From NCBI RefSeq assembly GCF_002157835.1, contig NZ_CP020809.1:2666001-2730000 (forward strand): 64,000 bases of DNA, read 5' to 3'. How positions within the stretch are numbered: the first letter of the stretch is position 1; the number at the start of each line of letters is the position of its first letter. Below the pieces are notes generated by a model that was given only the letters and a program-made list of their open reading frames with translations, did not search any database and had not been told where the DNA came from. A program made the translations under genes and the position numbers. This DNA is from Mycobacterium dioxanotrophicus. GTDB lineage: Bacteria; Actinomycetota; Actinomycetes; Mycobacteriales; Mycobacteriaceae. Of the stretch, positions 17,605-26,003 are shown piece after piece.

Positions 17605-18858
17605 ATGGCCGGACACCACGAGCGCGCGGCGAACGCACCTGAGTTGCAGCTGCCGGCGGACTCGACTCGGCGCCCGGCTTTTTACGGCCTCGTCCTGCAG
17701 TGGGCACTCCGGCTGGTGCTGGTGGGCTACATCGCCATCACCCTGTTGCTGCAGCCGCCCGACCGCGACTTGTGGTTCTGCATTCTGACGCTGGCCGGCT
17801 ACCTGGCCGCGTTCGGGGCGTGGACGTGGTGGGTGGTGCGGACGGGGCCCGCGTCGAAGGACATCACCAGTCGGCGGCCCGCACTGTGCATGCTCGCCGC
17901 CGACGTCGCGTTGGTGTCGCTGCTGTCGGTGCTCACGGGCCTGCACTCACCGGACAACTGGACGTCGGATGTGTTGCGCACCGGGCTGTTTCTGATTCCG
18001 GTGATCGCGGCGGCCCAGCTCGATCCGTTCCTCAGCGGCGTCACGGCGATCCCGACCGTCACGGCGTACATCGTGGTCAGCTGGATCGGGCAGAACGGCA
18101 ACGAAGAGCCGTGGTCGTCGATTCTGTTGAACGCCACGGTGTTGTCCGGGCTGGCCGCAGGTTCGGTCGCACTGTCGCGGATCCAGCGGTCAAAGGTCGA
18201 GACGATCGAGGAACTGGCCAGGCAGCGAACGCAATTGCTGGAGGATGTACTGGGTTTGGAGAAGCGCGAACGACAAGCGCTTTCGGAACGGCTGCATGAC
18301 GGACCGTTGCAGTACGTCCTCGTTGCGCGAGGCGATCTCGAAGATGTTCGGGCCGGCTCGGCCCCGGCGCTGGACCTGGTGGAAACCGCGCTCAAGGAAT
18401 GTTCGGCGTTGCTGCGCGACGCGGTGCGCGAGTTGCATCCCGAGATCCTCAACCGGGCCGGCCTCAAGGCCGCGATCGAGGCGCTTGCCGACAGTATCGC
18501 TGCCCGGGACGATCTCGCGGTCGATCTGGATTCCTCGACCTGGCCCGCAGACTTCCGTACCGATGCCGACCATCTGCTCTACAGCGCGGCGCGTGAATTC
18601 ACCACGAACGTCATCAAACATGCCCACGCCAACACGCTGCGCATCGAGCTGCGCCGCGAGGACGGGGAGGCGCGGCTGCGGATCATCGACGACGGTGTCG
18701 GCATCTCCGATGCGCGGCTGGCGAAGAGCATTGCCGAAGGCCACATCGGCATGGCCTCGATCCGCACCAAGGTCCTCGCCTCGTGCGGGCAGTTCGATGC
18801 GCACGCGACAAACGCGGGCACCGAGGTTGCGATCGTGGTACCGCTTCCGCGCGACTGA
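17605..18858 (+). CDS. NarL-type membrane sensor histidine kinase, orphan
   Basis: A 417-residue kinase with four to six N-terminal membrane helices (residues about 30-190), a short coiled linker, and the HisKA_3/HATPase_c pair of the NarX/DesK class. The phosphoacceptor is the His of LSERLHDGPLQ, near residue 232. The N box is REFTTNVIKHAHAN and the G1 box is IIDDGVGISD. The start ATG 17605 has ACAGGAG upstream. Such kinases normally sit beside a LuxR-type response regulator, but neither neighbour is one (PE-PPE gene before, csbD-like gene after). It must therefore act through a distant regulator, or be cross-wired. A hairpin at 18914 probably ends the transcript. Confidence 0.87.
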   Translation: MAGHHERAANAPELQLPADSTRRPAFYGLVLQWALRLVLVGYIAITLLLQPPDRDLWFCILTLAGYLAAFGAWTWWVVRTGPASKDITSRRPALCMLAADVALVSLLSVLTGLHSPDNWTSDVLRTGLFLIPVIAAAQLDPFLSGVTAIPTVTAYIVVSWIGQNGNEEPWSSILLNATVLSGLAAGSVALSRIQRSKVETIEELARQRTQLLEDVLGLEKRERQALSERLHDGPLQYVLVARGDLEDVRAGSAPALDLVETALKECSALLRDAVRELHPEILNRAGLKAAIEALADSIAARDDLAVDLDSSTWPADFRTDADHLLYSAAREFTTNVIKHAHANTLRIELRREDGEARLRIIDDGVGISDARLAKSIAEGHIGMASIRTKVLASCGQFDAHATNAGTEVAIVVPLPRD

Positions 18859-18913
18859 GCGTGTCGGCGGGTCCAGCGCCCCGTCGGCCAATTGTCAAAC
18901 GGGATCTCCTGGG

Positions 18914-18935
18914 CCACAGGTGATTTCATCTGTGG
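18914..18935 (+). terminator. Hairpin terminator after the histidine kinase gene
   Basis: CCACAGGTG pairs with CATCTGTGG around a 4-base loop ATTT: nine pairs, one of them G-U. It lies 56 bases after the stop and 10 bases before the putative csbD promoter. No T tract follows. Confidence 0.5.
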
Positions 18936-18944
18936 TCGACGCGA

Positions 18945-18971
18945 AGTTTCGATCGGCGGCTGGTGAGGTAT
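18945..18971 (+). promoter_or_regulatory. SigF-like stress promoter of the CsbD gene
   Basis: AGTTT at 18945-18949, a 16-base spacer and AGGTAT at 18966-18971 resemble the mycobacterial SigF consensus GGTTT-N15-17-GGGTAT, with one mismatch in each part. It is positioned to give a leader of about 50 bases before GTG 19029. Confidence 0.5.
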
Positions 18972-19028
18972 TCCACGGGCTGGGTCGTCGGCCACGCGGG
19001 CCGACGCCACGGAAGAGGAGAACGCACC

Positions 19029-19202
19029 GTGAGCGGTATCGACAAGGCGAAGAACAAGGGGCAGGAGCTGGGCGGTAAGGCCAAGGAAGCGGTCGGCAAG
19101 GTCACCGGCGACAAGGACACCGAGAACGAAGGCAAGGGCGACCAGGCGAAGTCCAACCTGAAGGACGCCGGCGAGAAGATCAAGGACGCGTTCAAGGATT
19201 AG
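19029..19202 (+). CDS. CsbD-family stress protein
   Basis: A 57-residue, very hydrophilic, Lys/Glu/Gly-rich protein of the CsbD family (GIDKAKNKGQELGGKAKEAVGKVTGD). The start GTG 19029 has GAAGAGGAG upstream. Family members accumulate under general stress and are thought to be largely disordered; CsbD of Bacillus is under SigB control, which fits the SigF-like promoter seen here. Its 3' end overlaps the convergent acyltransferase gene by 11 bases. The molecular role of the family is not known. Confidence 0.88.
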   Translation: MSGIDKAKNKGQELGGKAKEAVGKVTGDKDTENEGKGDQAKSNLKDAGEKIKDAFKD

Positions 19203-20139
19203 GTGTTCTGTTGACCTGATCGGCGACCCAGGAGTCCACCCGGGTCCACGTCTCGTCAAGCCAGGCGCCGACATCCTGCGGCTGCGGACGTTGATCTGCC
19301 GGAAACAACTCGGTGTGGACCAGGAGTTGCCGGTTGATCGGCAGCTGCCACCAGGGGCGCGCCCGCCCGTCGGGGCAAAAGCCAGTGTGGGTCAGCACAA
19401 GGACGCTCGCGTTCGGTGCTCCGGACAACGCCGCTGCCGCCCCGCCGGCACGGGGTGGCAGCGTGTGGGATTGGCGGAATGCCCGTGCGGCCGCGCGGAT
19501 CTGGCCGGTTGTGCGGAGTTCGGTGATCGTCGCGCGCCACCGCGACACACTGAAGTTCGCGCCTTCGGGGAACAGCAGGAGGGCCTGCCCGCCGGACAGC
19601 GATGCTGCCAGATCGCGGATCTGTTGACGTGCACGGTCGCCGTCCAGGAAGCACACACACCCCAGCTGGCCCGCGACGTCGAAAACCGGTTCCAGCCGCA
19701 GAGCTGCCCTGGCCACGACTCGCACCTGTAAGCGGTACTGGGTCATCAGCAGCCAGGCGATCAGAATGCTGTCTCCGGGGCCGCAGTGCCGCGACAGCAC
19801 GACGACGGGTGCGTCGTCGGGAATCTCGGCGGGGGCGACCGACGCCGGGCCGAGCGCGACCTCGACATCGAGGAGCAGGCGAACGGCTTGGTACGCCATG
19901 CCGCTGAAGTCGCGCATCAACCGATCGCAGTCGCGATCACCACCCAGCAGCCTGGCTAGGATACGCAATTCGATCAGCGCGTACGCCATCGCCAAAGCCA
20001 CGGAGCGCACCGGCCGGCTCGACCGAGCAATCCCGCTGGCCATACCGGCGATGACCAAATAGATTGGTGCCGTGAGCAATACGAGAAGCATGAGGGCCAC
20101 GATGACCGGCATGGTCACTGCCCGACGCACGGCCGTCAT
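19192..20139 (-). CDS. Lysophospholipid acyltransferase (PlsC family)
   Basis: A 315-residue membrane-associated acyltransferase. The N-terminus has a long hydrophobic helix (residues 9-33). Block I, HX4D, is RHCGPGDS near residue 119 and block III is LLFPEGANFS near 197, so the catalytic pair is intact. It would add a fatty acyl group to a lysophospholipid or glycerol phosphate. It overlaps the upstream patatin gene by ATGA (20136-20139), so a phospholipase and an acyltransferase are made together. That fits a deacylation-reacylation cycle for membrane lipids (inference). Confidence 0.88.
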   Translation of the reverse strand: MTAVRRAVTMPVIVALMLLVLLTAPIYLVIAGMASGIARSSRPVRSVALAMAYALIELRILARLLGGDRDCDRLMRDFSGMAYQAVRLLLDVEVALGPASVAPAEIPDDAPVVVLSRHCGPGDSILIAWLLMTQYRLQVRVVARAALRLEPVFDVAGQLGCVCFLDGDRARQQIRDLAASLSGGQALLLFPEGANFSVSRWRATITELRTTGQIRAAARAFRQSHTLPPRAGGAAAALSGAPNASVLVLTHTGFCPDGRARPWWQLPINRQLLVHTELFPADQRPQPQDVGAWLDETWTRVDSWVADQVNRTPNP

Positions 20140-20963
20140 GTCAGCGCCTCGAGGTATTCGCAGGTGGCGGTGTACGCCAGCTCAGCCCGTCGCGCGATGC
20201 GCCGGGTGTCGCGGTAGCGCAGATTCGACCACGTGGGGGCCAGCCGCTGGGGCAGACCGGACGGCAGCACATGCACGGTGACGTCGGATCCCACGTGCTC
20301 CAGATCGCGCAGGAAGCGGTGTCGGCGCGAGATCTCGAAGGCCACGAAACCGACCTCCCACAGGAACTGCGGTGGGGTGAGTTCCTCCTCGAGTCGGCCG
20401 ACATGCAGCACCCACACGGTGTCGGCACCGAGGGTCACCGCACGATTGAGAGGGATGCTGTTCACCAGGCCACCGTCATAGAAGTGTTCGTCGCCGATGT
20501 GCACCGGGGGAAACACCCCCGGCAGTGCGCACGAGGCCAGTACCGGCTCGATCAGGTCGCCGCTGTTGAACCAGTGCTCACGGCTGCGTTCGATGCTCGC
20601 GGCGACGCATTCGAAGGGTACGGCGAGATCTTCGAAGGTCTTGGCGGGTAAGTGTTCGCGTAACAACTCGCGGAGTCGACGGTTGTCGTGCAACGCCGTC
20701 TTGCTGCGAACGACTTCGGCGACCTGTCGCAGTGGAGAGCCGTCGAAGATTTCGTCACCGGCGAGCGCGTCCCAAATCGTCAGGAGGCGCTCTGCACCTG
20801 CCAGAGAGGGCTCCAGCGCGATCGCTGCGCCATTGATCGCGCCGACCGATGTTCCGCACACCAGATCGGGACGGATTCCTGCCTCAAGGAGGGCGCGTGC
20901 CATGCCGACCTCAGCCGCGCCCAGCAACCCGCCGCCGCCCAGTACGAACGCATCGCAGCCCAC
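20136..20963 (-). CDS. Patatin-like phospholipase
   Basis: A 275-residue patatin-fold lipid acyl hydrolase. The oxyanion loop is FVLGGGGLLG (residues 6-15), the nucleophile serine lies in GTSVGA (residues 37-42), and the Asp of the Ser-Asp dyad is in FYDGGLVNSIPL near residue 165. All the catalytic elements are present. There is no signal peptide, so it is probably cytoplasmic or membrane-bound. It is the first gene of a two-gene unit with the acyltransferase. A divergent DUF4185 gene starts at 21135, and the 171-base spacer contains the conserved motif pair. Confidence 0.9.
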   Translation of the reverse strand: MGCDAFVLGGGGLLGAAEVGMARALLEAGIRPDLVCGTSVGAINGAAIALEPSLAGAERLLTIWDALAGDEIFDGSPLRQVAEVVRSKTALHDNRRLRELLREHLPAKTFEDLAVPFECVAASIERSREHWFNSGDLIEPVLASCALPGVFPPVHIGDEHFYDGGLVNSIPLNRAVTLGADTVWVLHVGRLEEELTPPQFLWEVGFVAFEISRRHRFLRDLEHVGSDVTVHVLPSGLPQRLAPTWSNLRYRDTRRIARRAELAYTATCEYLEALT

Positions 20964-21033
20964 GTCACAGCTATACCCACAGTGGTCGCGCTTGTATCGG
21001 CCCGTGCGTCCGCCCGATTCCGTGGGCGCATCT

Positions 21034-21106
21034 CGACACGGTCACAGATGCATAGCGGATCACTTCTGGCAAACCTTCTCCGCCGCTGTAGCAACTATTG
21101 TCACAG
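21034..21106 (+). promoter_or_regulatory. Conserved two-part upstream motif, copy 2
   Basis: CGACACGGTCACAG, then T, then GCATA at 21034-21054 matches the copy at 2685 at 20 of 21 positions (T for A at one base). CTATTGTCACA at 21096-21106 matches the second part at 10 of 11. Start-to-start spacing is 62 bases. It lies 29-101 bases before the DUF4185 start at 21135 and probably serves the same control. Confidence 0.55.
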
Positions 21107-21134
21107 GCGTTAGGCGTTAGCCGGAAGGTAGGAC

Positions 21135-22445
21135 ATGACGACACTACGTCGGCTGGCGGCGATGGCGGCTGCCTCGGCCGCGACAATCACTCTCGCCGTA
21201 CCGCTTCCGCGCGCGGTTGCCGACCCGTGCTCCGTGCCGACATCGACGCCGTCGGCACGTTCCGCGGCCCCGGCACTGCCGTCGTTGCCGATCCTGCATC
21301 TGCCGATCGGCCGCAAACCGGTCAGCACGGCAAGCACCCCGGAAGCGGCCAAGGACACCGCCGTCGCCCCGAACACCGCTGCGCGCGCGGCGGCTGCCCC
21401 GTCGGCGTCGGCCGCAGCCACCGTGGGTTGGATCACCGGGCCGAGCACCGACAGCTACAGCCGCTTCGGCATCTCCGGCGCCGATCTCGGAATCATGTGG
21501 GACAACGGGCAATCCGGCGCAGGCAATCAGGTGTTGCTGGCATTCGGTGACACTTTCGGCAATTGCAGTGTGCCAGACCAAGAGTGGCGCAAGAACACGC
21601 TGTTCCGCAGCTCCGACCGCAACCTCGCCGACGGCATGACGATCCCGAACCCGGTGCCCGGCAACGTTTACGCCGGCTCACCCGTTGATGCCGCGCGTCC
21701 CAACTTCTCGCGTCAGGTGATCCAGAGTCTCGGCCTGGCGGGCACCGAGGTGACCATCATTCCGACCGCCGGAATCTCCGTCGGCACAACGCAGTACGTG
21801 AACTTCATGTCGGTCAGCCAGTGGGGTTCCCCCGGCCAGTGGTCGACGAACTTCTCCGCGGTGGCGGTGTCGAACGACAACGGCGAAACGTGGACGGTGC
21901 CGGTGACGAGCATCCGGCCGAGCTGGTTCAACACCGTCCCGGGTGTGGCCTTCACGTGGGGAGACCAGAACTTCCAGATGGGCGCCTACCTGCGCAACGG
22001 TGGGTACGTCTACTCCTACGGCACCGGGGCGGGGCGCGGCGGCATGCCGTTCCTGTCGCGGGTCGTGGAGAGTTCGGTCACCGACAAGTCCGCCTACGAG
22101 TACTACACGCCGTTCGGCTGGCTCAAGGGCTTCCCGTTCCTGGCCATGCAGGTGGTGTGGGCTCCCGGCAGTGAGATGTCGGTGGCATGGAACGACTATC
22201 TGAAGAAGTTCGTCATGCTCTACACCAACACGCTCTCGGCGGTCGTGATGCGCACCGCCGACAAGCCGGAAGGGCCGTGGAGCCAGGCGAAGACGATCGT
22301 CAGCTCGACCGCGGTGCCCGGCGGCATCTACGCGCCGTACATCCACCCGTGGTCCAGCGGTAGCGACCTGTACTTCACGCTGTCGCGCTGGTCGGACTAC
22401 AGCGTGATGTTGATGCGGACCTCGCTGGGCACATCGAGTACCTAA
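21135..22445 (+). CDS. Secreted DUF4185 (GH183-like) protein, candidate endo-D-arabinofuranase, copy 2
   Basis: A 436-residue paralogue of the protein at 2808, with a signal peptide ending near PRAVADPC (residue 31), an Ala/Pro-rich linker to about residue 95, and a DUF4185 domain. Conserved blocks shared with copy 1 are SGADLGIMWDNG, LLAFGDTFGNC, VGTTQYVNFMS and VPGGIYAP. Asp117 (ADLG) and Asp139 (FGDT) correspond to the candidate catalytic acids. The start ATG 21135 has GGAAGGTAGGAC directly upstream. If the family role holds, it cuts D-arabinan in the wall. The linker is about 40 residues shorter than in copy 1, which may set its reach. A hairpin repeat follows the stop. Confidence 0.85.
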   Translation: MTTLRRLAAMAAASAATITLAVPLPRAVADPCSVPTSTPSARSAAPALPSLPILHLPIGRKPVSTASTPEAAKDTAVAPNTAARAAAAPSASAAATVGWITGPSTDSYSRFGISGADLGIMWDNGQSGAGNQVLLAFGDTFGNCSVPDQEWRKNTLFRSSDRNLADGMTIPNPVPGNVYAGSPVDAARPNFSRQVIQSLGLAGTEVTIIPTAGISVGTTQYVNFMSVSQWGSPGQWSTNFSAVAVSNDNGETWTVPVTSIRPSWFNTVPGVAFTWGDQNFQMGAYLRNGGYVYSYGTGAGRGGMPFLSRVVESSVTDKSAYEYYTPFGWLKGFPFLAMQVVWAPGSEMSVAWNDYLKKFVMLYTNTLSAVVMRTADKPEGPWSQAKTIVSSTAVPGGIYAPYIHPWSSGSDLYFTLSRWSDYSVMLMRTSLGTSST

Positions 22446-22452
22446 TTCGCGG

Positions 22453-22509
22453 CGAGTGGCCAGTTATGTCACGGATTTTCGTCATGGGCGTGACACAAGT
22501 GGCCGCTCG
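22453..22509. repeat. Hairpin repeat element, copy A (imperfect)
   Basis: Arms of 21 bases at 22453-22473 and 22489-22509 match at 18 of 21 positions, around a 15-base loop. The left arm and loop contain TGGCCAGTTATGTCACGG, ATTTTCG, closely matching the element at 58762. It lies between two convergent genes (ends at 22445 and 22523), so it could also end both transcripts. Confidence 0.7.
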
Positions 22510-22522
22510 ACGTATCAAGTCC

Positions 22523-22744
22523 CTAGTGTCTCTCGCGCTCGGCCGCATGTGCGTGTTCAGCCGCCGATACCACCAGCGCATCGGTACCGGGGTACACCGT
22601 GGCTTCGTGGCCGTTTCCGAGCCACCGGACCTCGTACGGGGGAGAGCCGTCCTCGGCGCGAACCCCGATGATCTCGGCGTGCTGCTCATGCTGGTCGGTG
22701 GTGGTGCCCTTCACCACCAGAAAATCGCCGACGTGCGCTTTCAT
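22523..22744 (-). CDS. DUF1918-family small protein
   Basis: A 73-residue protein; the start ATG 22744 has AGGGAGCGGACG upstream. The sequence KAHVGDFLVVKGTTTDQ...AEIIGVRAEDGSPPYEVRWL...ATVYPGTDALV is the typical DUF1918 (SH3-like barrel) pattern common in actinobacteria. The role is unknown; the fold is often found in nucleic-acid or protein binding modules. It ends 13 bases after the hairpin repeat on the opposite side from the DUF4185 gene. Confidence 0.88.
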   Translation of the reverse strand: MKAHVGDFLVVKGTTTDQHEQHAEIIGVRAEDGSPPYEVRWLGNGHEATVYPGTDALVVSAAEHAHAAERERH

Positions 22745-22811
22745 CGTCCGCTCCCTTCGCCTACTCGGCGGACACTTCCATCGTGCGCGCACCGATGGCG
22801 ATGCGGAAGTC

Positions 22812-23552
22812 TTAGCCCGCGGTCTTTCCGGCGTCGACGATGTACACCGCACCATGCACCGCCGCGGCGTCGTCACTGGCGAGAAACGCGATGGTCTTGG
22901 CGACGTCGGCCACGTCCATCATTCCGCGCGGCGCGGCGATGCGCATGATCAGATTCCAGTCGGCGCCGTCGGGTGCGGCGAACTCGGTGGTCTGCGGGGT
23001 CAACATGCCGCCGGGACATACCGCATTGACGCGCAGCCGCTCCGAGGTGAACTCGATTGCGAGCGCACGGGTCAGTCCGACCAGGCCGTGCTTGGCTGCG
23101 CAATAGCCCGCCGAGTAGACCTCGCCCTCGATCCCCGCGATCGACGCCACGTTGACGATGTTGCCGCCTGCTTGCAACAGATGCGGCAGGGCCGCCCGGC
23201 ACAGGAAGAACGGGCCGTTGAGGTTCACGGCGAGATCCTGGTCCCAGTCCTCGTCGGTCATCGAGATGGTATGGCGCATCTGGTGAAATCCCGCGACGTT
23301 GATCAACGCGTCGAGCCGGCCGAACTCCTCGACGCATTGGGCGACGGCCTGTTTGCAGGCCTGGGCCGACGAGATGTCCACCGACGCGTACCTCCCGCCG
23401 GGAACCTCGGTGAACACCTCGGCCATCCGTTCGGTGTCGCGGGCGATGCCGAACACCGACGCGCCCCGCTCGGCGAACAACCGCGCCACTGCCGCGCCCA
23501 ACCCCGACGATGCACCCGTGACCAACGCGACCTTGCCGCTCAGCTGACTCAT
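22812..23552 (-). CDS. Short-chain dehydrogenase/reductase, last gene of ABC operon
   Basis: A 246-residue classical SDR. The NAD(P) motif is TGASSGLG (residues 13-20), the NAG-like segment is NVAGF, and the active site is the Ser of VASIAG and YCAAK near residue 155. An acidic residue does not follow the second strand in a clear way, so the cofactor is uncertain. The start at 23552 lies 13 bases after the ATP-binding gene's stop, on the same strand, so it is the last gene of the transporter operon. It may oxidise or reduce the imported compound (inference). The substrate is unknown. Confidence 0.87.
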   Translation of the reverse strand: MSQLSGKVALVTGASSGLGAAVARLFAERGASVFGIARDTERMAEVFTEVPGGRYASVDISSAQACKQAVAQCVEEFGRLDALINVAGFHQMRHTISMTDEDWDQDLAVNLNGPFFLCRAALPHLLQAGGNIVNVASIAGIEGEVYSAGYCAAKHGLVGLTRALAIEFTSERLRVNAVCPGGMLTPQTTEFAAPDGADWNLIMRIAAPRGMMDVADVAKTIAFLASDDAAAVHGAVYIVDAGKTAG

Positions 23553-23565
23553 GCCGTAGACCTTC

Positions 23566-25128
23566 TCAGATCCCGGCGCGTGGCCGGGTGGGTGGTATCG
23601 CGGCGAGCAGCGTGCGGGTGTACTCCTGCTCAGGCGCGGCGAACAGCTCAGCCGCCGGGCGGTACTCGGCGACTGCGCCGGATCGCATCACCATCACGTC
23701 GTGACACATGCGGTGCACCACCGCCAGGTCGTGTGCGATGAACAGGTAGGACAACCCGAGATCGCGCTGTAGCTCGGTCAACAGATCCAGCACCCGCGAC
23801 TGGATCGAAACATCAAGGGAGGCTGTCGATTCGTCGAGGATGAGCAGGTCGGGCTCGGTGGCCAGGGCCCGGGCAATGCTGACGCGCTGGCGTTGTCCGC
23901 CGGACAGTTCGTGCGGGTACCTCGACGCGAACTCCGTGGGCAAACCGACCCGCTCGAGGAGTTGTGCCACGCGATCGGCCCTGGCGTGGCGTCCTTTGGC
24001 CAGCCGGTGCACCTGCAGGGGCTCACTGATGGCCGCGCCCACCCGGGCGCGCGGGTTCAGCGACGCGAACGGATCCTGGAACACCAGACTGATCCGCCGC
24101 CGCAGGTCCCGGCCCGCGCCGAAGACATCGAGCCCGTCCAGGCTTGCCGTGCCCGCCGACGGTTCGGCCAGACCGGTCAGCGCGGCGGCCACCGTGGATT
24201 TTCCCGAACCGGACTCGCCGACCAGACCCAGCGTGGTGCCGCGCCGGATCTGGAACGACACGTCGTGTACCGCGGCGACATCGCCATAGCGGACGTCAAG
24301 TCCGTTGACGTCCAACAACACCGGGGTGTCCTCGACTTCGGTGGGACCGTCCCCGTCGAGGCGCGGCCGGGCCTCGAGGAGCTCGCGGGTGTACGGATGC
24401 TGTGGGCGGTCGAAGACATCGAGGATGGACGACTGTTCCACCGCCTCGCCCTCGCGCAATACCGTCACCTCGTCGGCGACCTGGCCGATGACCCCGAGAT
24501 CGTGACTGATCCACACCACCGCGGCGCCGAAGTCGCGCTGCAAGTCGGCCACCAGATCGATGATCTGGGACTGGGTGGTGACGTCGAGGGCCGTGGTCGG
24601 TTCGTCGGCGATGAGCAGTTCGGGATCGCACGCCAGCGCGATGGCGATCATCACGCGCTGGCGTTGGCCGCCGGAGAGCTGGTGGGGATAGGCGTCCAGC
24701 CGCTCGGTCGGTAGCCCGACGGCGTCGAGCAGCTCGCCGGCCCGGGCGCGTGCCTGGCGGCGGGTCATGTTGCGGTGGGTTTCGAGCGTCTCGGTGATCT
24801 GACGTGACAACGTCAGCAGTGGGTTGAGCGACGTGCCCGGATCCTGGAACACGAATCCGATCCGGCCGCCATGGACTTGGCGCAACGTGCGGGCGGACGC
24901 CCCGACGAGCTGGGTGCCGTCGGCCAAGGCGGCGGTGCCGGTCACGACGGCGCCCGGTGCATCGAGCAGCCCGGTCGCGGCCAGCACTGTCATCGACTTG
25001 CCGGATCCGGATTCGCCGACGATCCCGACGGTCTGCTCGCGTGCCACGTCGAACGACACCCCGCGCACGATCTCGCGGCGGCCGATCGTCACGCGCAGAT
25101 CCGTCACGCTCATCACCGGAGGGGTCAC
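23566..25128 (-). CDS. Fused double ATP-binding subunit of a peptide-type ABC importer
   Basis: A 520-residue protein with two complete ABC ATPase domains in tandem, like OppD and OppF joined. Domain 1 has Walker A GESGSGKSM near residue 40 and LSGGQRQRV; domain 2 has GESGSGKST near residue 315 and a second LSGGQRQRV, each with its Walker B LLIADEP or LLILDES. The start GTG 25128 overlaps the permease stop (GTGA), so it is translated in a coupled way. A much longer frame open to 26034 is antisense noise over the permease gene. It energises uptake by the two permeases at 25125-26977. Confidence 0.92.
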   Translation of the reverse strand: MTPPVMSVTDLRVTIGRREIVRGVSFDVAREQTVGIVGESGSGKSMTVLAATGLLDAPGAVVTGTAALADGTQLVGASARTLRQVHGGRIGFVFQDPGTSLNPLLTLSRQITETLETHRNMTRRQARARAGELLDAVGLPTERLDAYPHQLSGGQRQRVMIAIALACDPELLIADEPTTALDVTTQSQIIDLVADLQRDFGAAVVWISHDLGVIGQVADEVTVLREGEAVEQSSILDVFDRPQHPYTRELLEARPRLDGDGPTEVEDTPVLLDVNGLDVRYGDVAAVHDVSFQIRRGTTLGLVGESGSGKSTVAAALTGLAEPSAGTASLDGLDVFGAGRDLRRRISLVFQDPFASLNPRARVGAAISEPLQVHRLAKGRHARADRVAQLLERVGLPTEFASRYPHELSGGQRQRVSIARALATEPDLLILDESTASLDVSIQSRVLDLLTELQRDLGLSYLFIAHDLAVVHRMCHDVMVMRSGAVAEYRPAAELFAAPEQEYTRTLLAAIPPTRPRAGI

Positions 25129-26003
25129 TGCCTGCCCGCCCTTCTGGCCTCGATCATGGTGCGCTGCTTGGGATCCAGCACATCCCTGAGCCCGTCGCCG
25201 AACAGGTTGAACGCCAGCACCGTGACGAAGATGGCGGCGCCGGGAAACACCGCCATCCACCACGCGAGCGTGACGAAGCCCTGAGCGTCGAAGATCATCC
25301 GGCCCAGCGACGGTTGCGGTGGCTGGATGCCCAGGCCCAGGAACGACAATGACGCCTCGGCGAGGATCGCGAAGGCCAGTGACAGCGAGAGCTGAACGAT
25401 CAGCGGTCCGGCGATATTCGGCACGATGTGGCGGGTCAGGATGTATGCGTCGCCGGTGCCCATGGTGCGGGACACCGCGACGAACGGCTCGACACGCACG
25501 CTGAGCGTGCTGGCCCGGGCGACGCGCGCGAAGATCGGCGTGTAGACGATACCGATCGCGAGCATGGTGGTGGTGATGCCCGGCCCCAGGACCGCCACGA
25601 TGGCCAGCGCGAGCAACAGCACAGGGAACGCGAACATCACGTCGACGACCCGCATCACCACGGTGTCCACCCAGCCGCTGCGATAGCCCGCGACCACCCC
25701 GATCGTCACACCCACGATCGCGGCGAACGCCACGCTCACCACCGCGACCCGCATCGAGGCCTGAACGGCGACCAGCACGCGCGACAACACGTCGCGACCG
25801 AGCTCGTCGGTGCCGAACCAGTGCGATCCGCTGGGCGCCTGCAGCGCATTGGGCACGTCGATGTCGTTGATGCCGAACGGGGTGATCCACTGGGCGGCGA
25901 CCGCGATGACCACCACGGCCACCAGCACGACGGCGCTGATCGCGGTCACCGGATTGGACAGCAGCAGCCGCCAGGACGAGACCCGGCCCTCGGTGACTGT
26001 CAT
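25125..26003 (-). CDS. ABC importer permease, DppC/OppC type
   Basis: A 292-residue inner-membrane permease with an N-terminal helix (residues 20-40), the OppC_N segment HWFGTDELGRDVLSRV and five more helices. The EAA loop that contacts the ATPase is EASLSFLGLGIQPPQPSLGRM. The start ATG 26003 overlaps the upstream permease stop by ATGA. It forms the translocation channel with the DppB-type partner. Confidence 0.92.
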   Translation of the reverse strand: MTVTEGRVSSWRLLLSNPVTAISAVVLVAVVVIAVAAQWITPFGINDIDVPNALQAPSGSHWFGTDELGRDVLSRVLVAVQASMRVAVVSVAFAAIVGVTIGVVAGYRSGWVDTVVMRVVDVMFAFPVLLLALAIVAVLGPGITTTMLAIGIVYTPIFARVARASTLSVRVEPFVAVSRTMGTGDAYILTRHIVPNIAGPLIVQLSLSLAFAILAEASLSFLGLGIQPPQPSLGRMIFDAQGFVTLAWWMAVFPGAAIFVTVLAFNLFGDGLRDVLDPKQRTMIEARRAGRQ

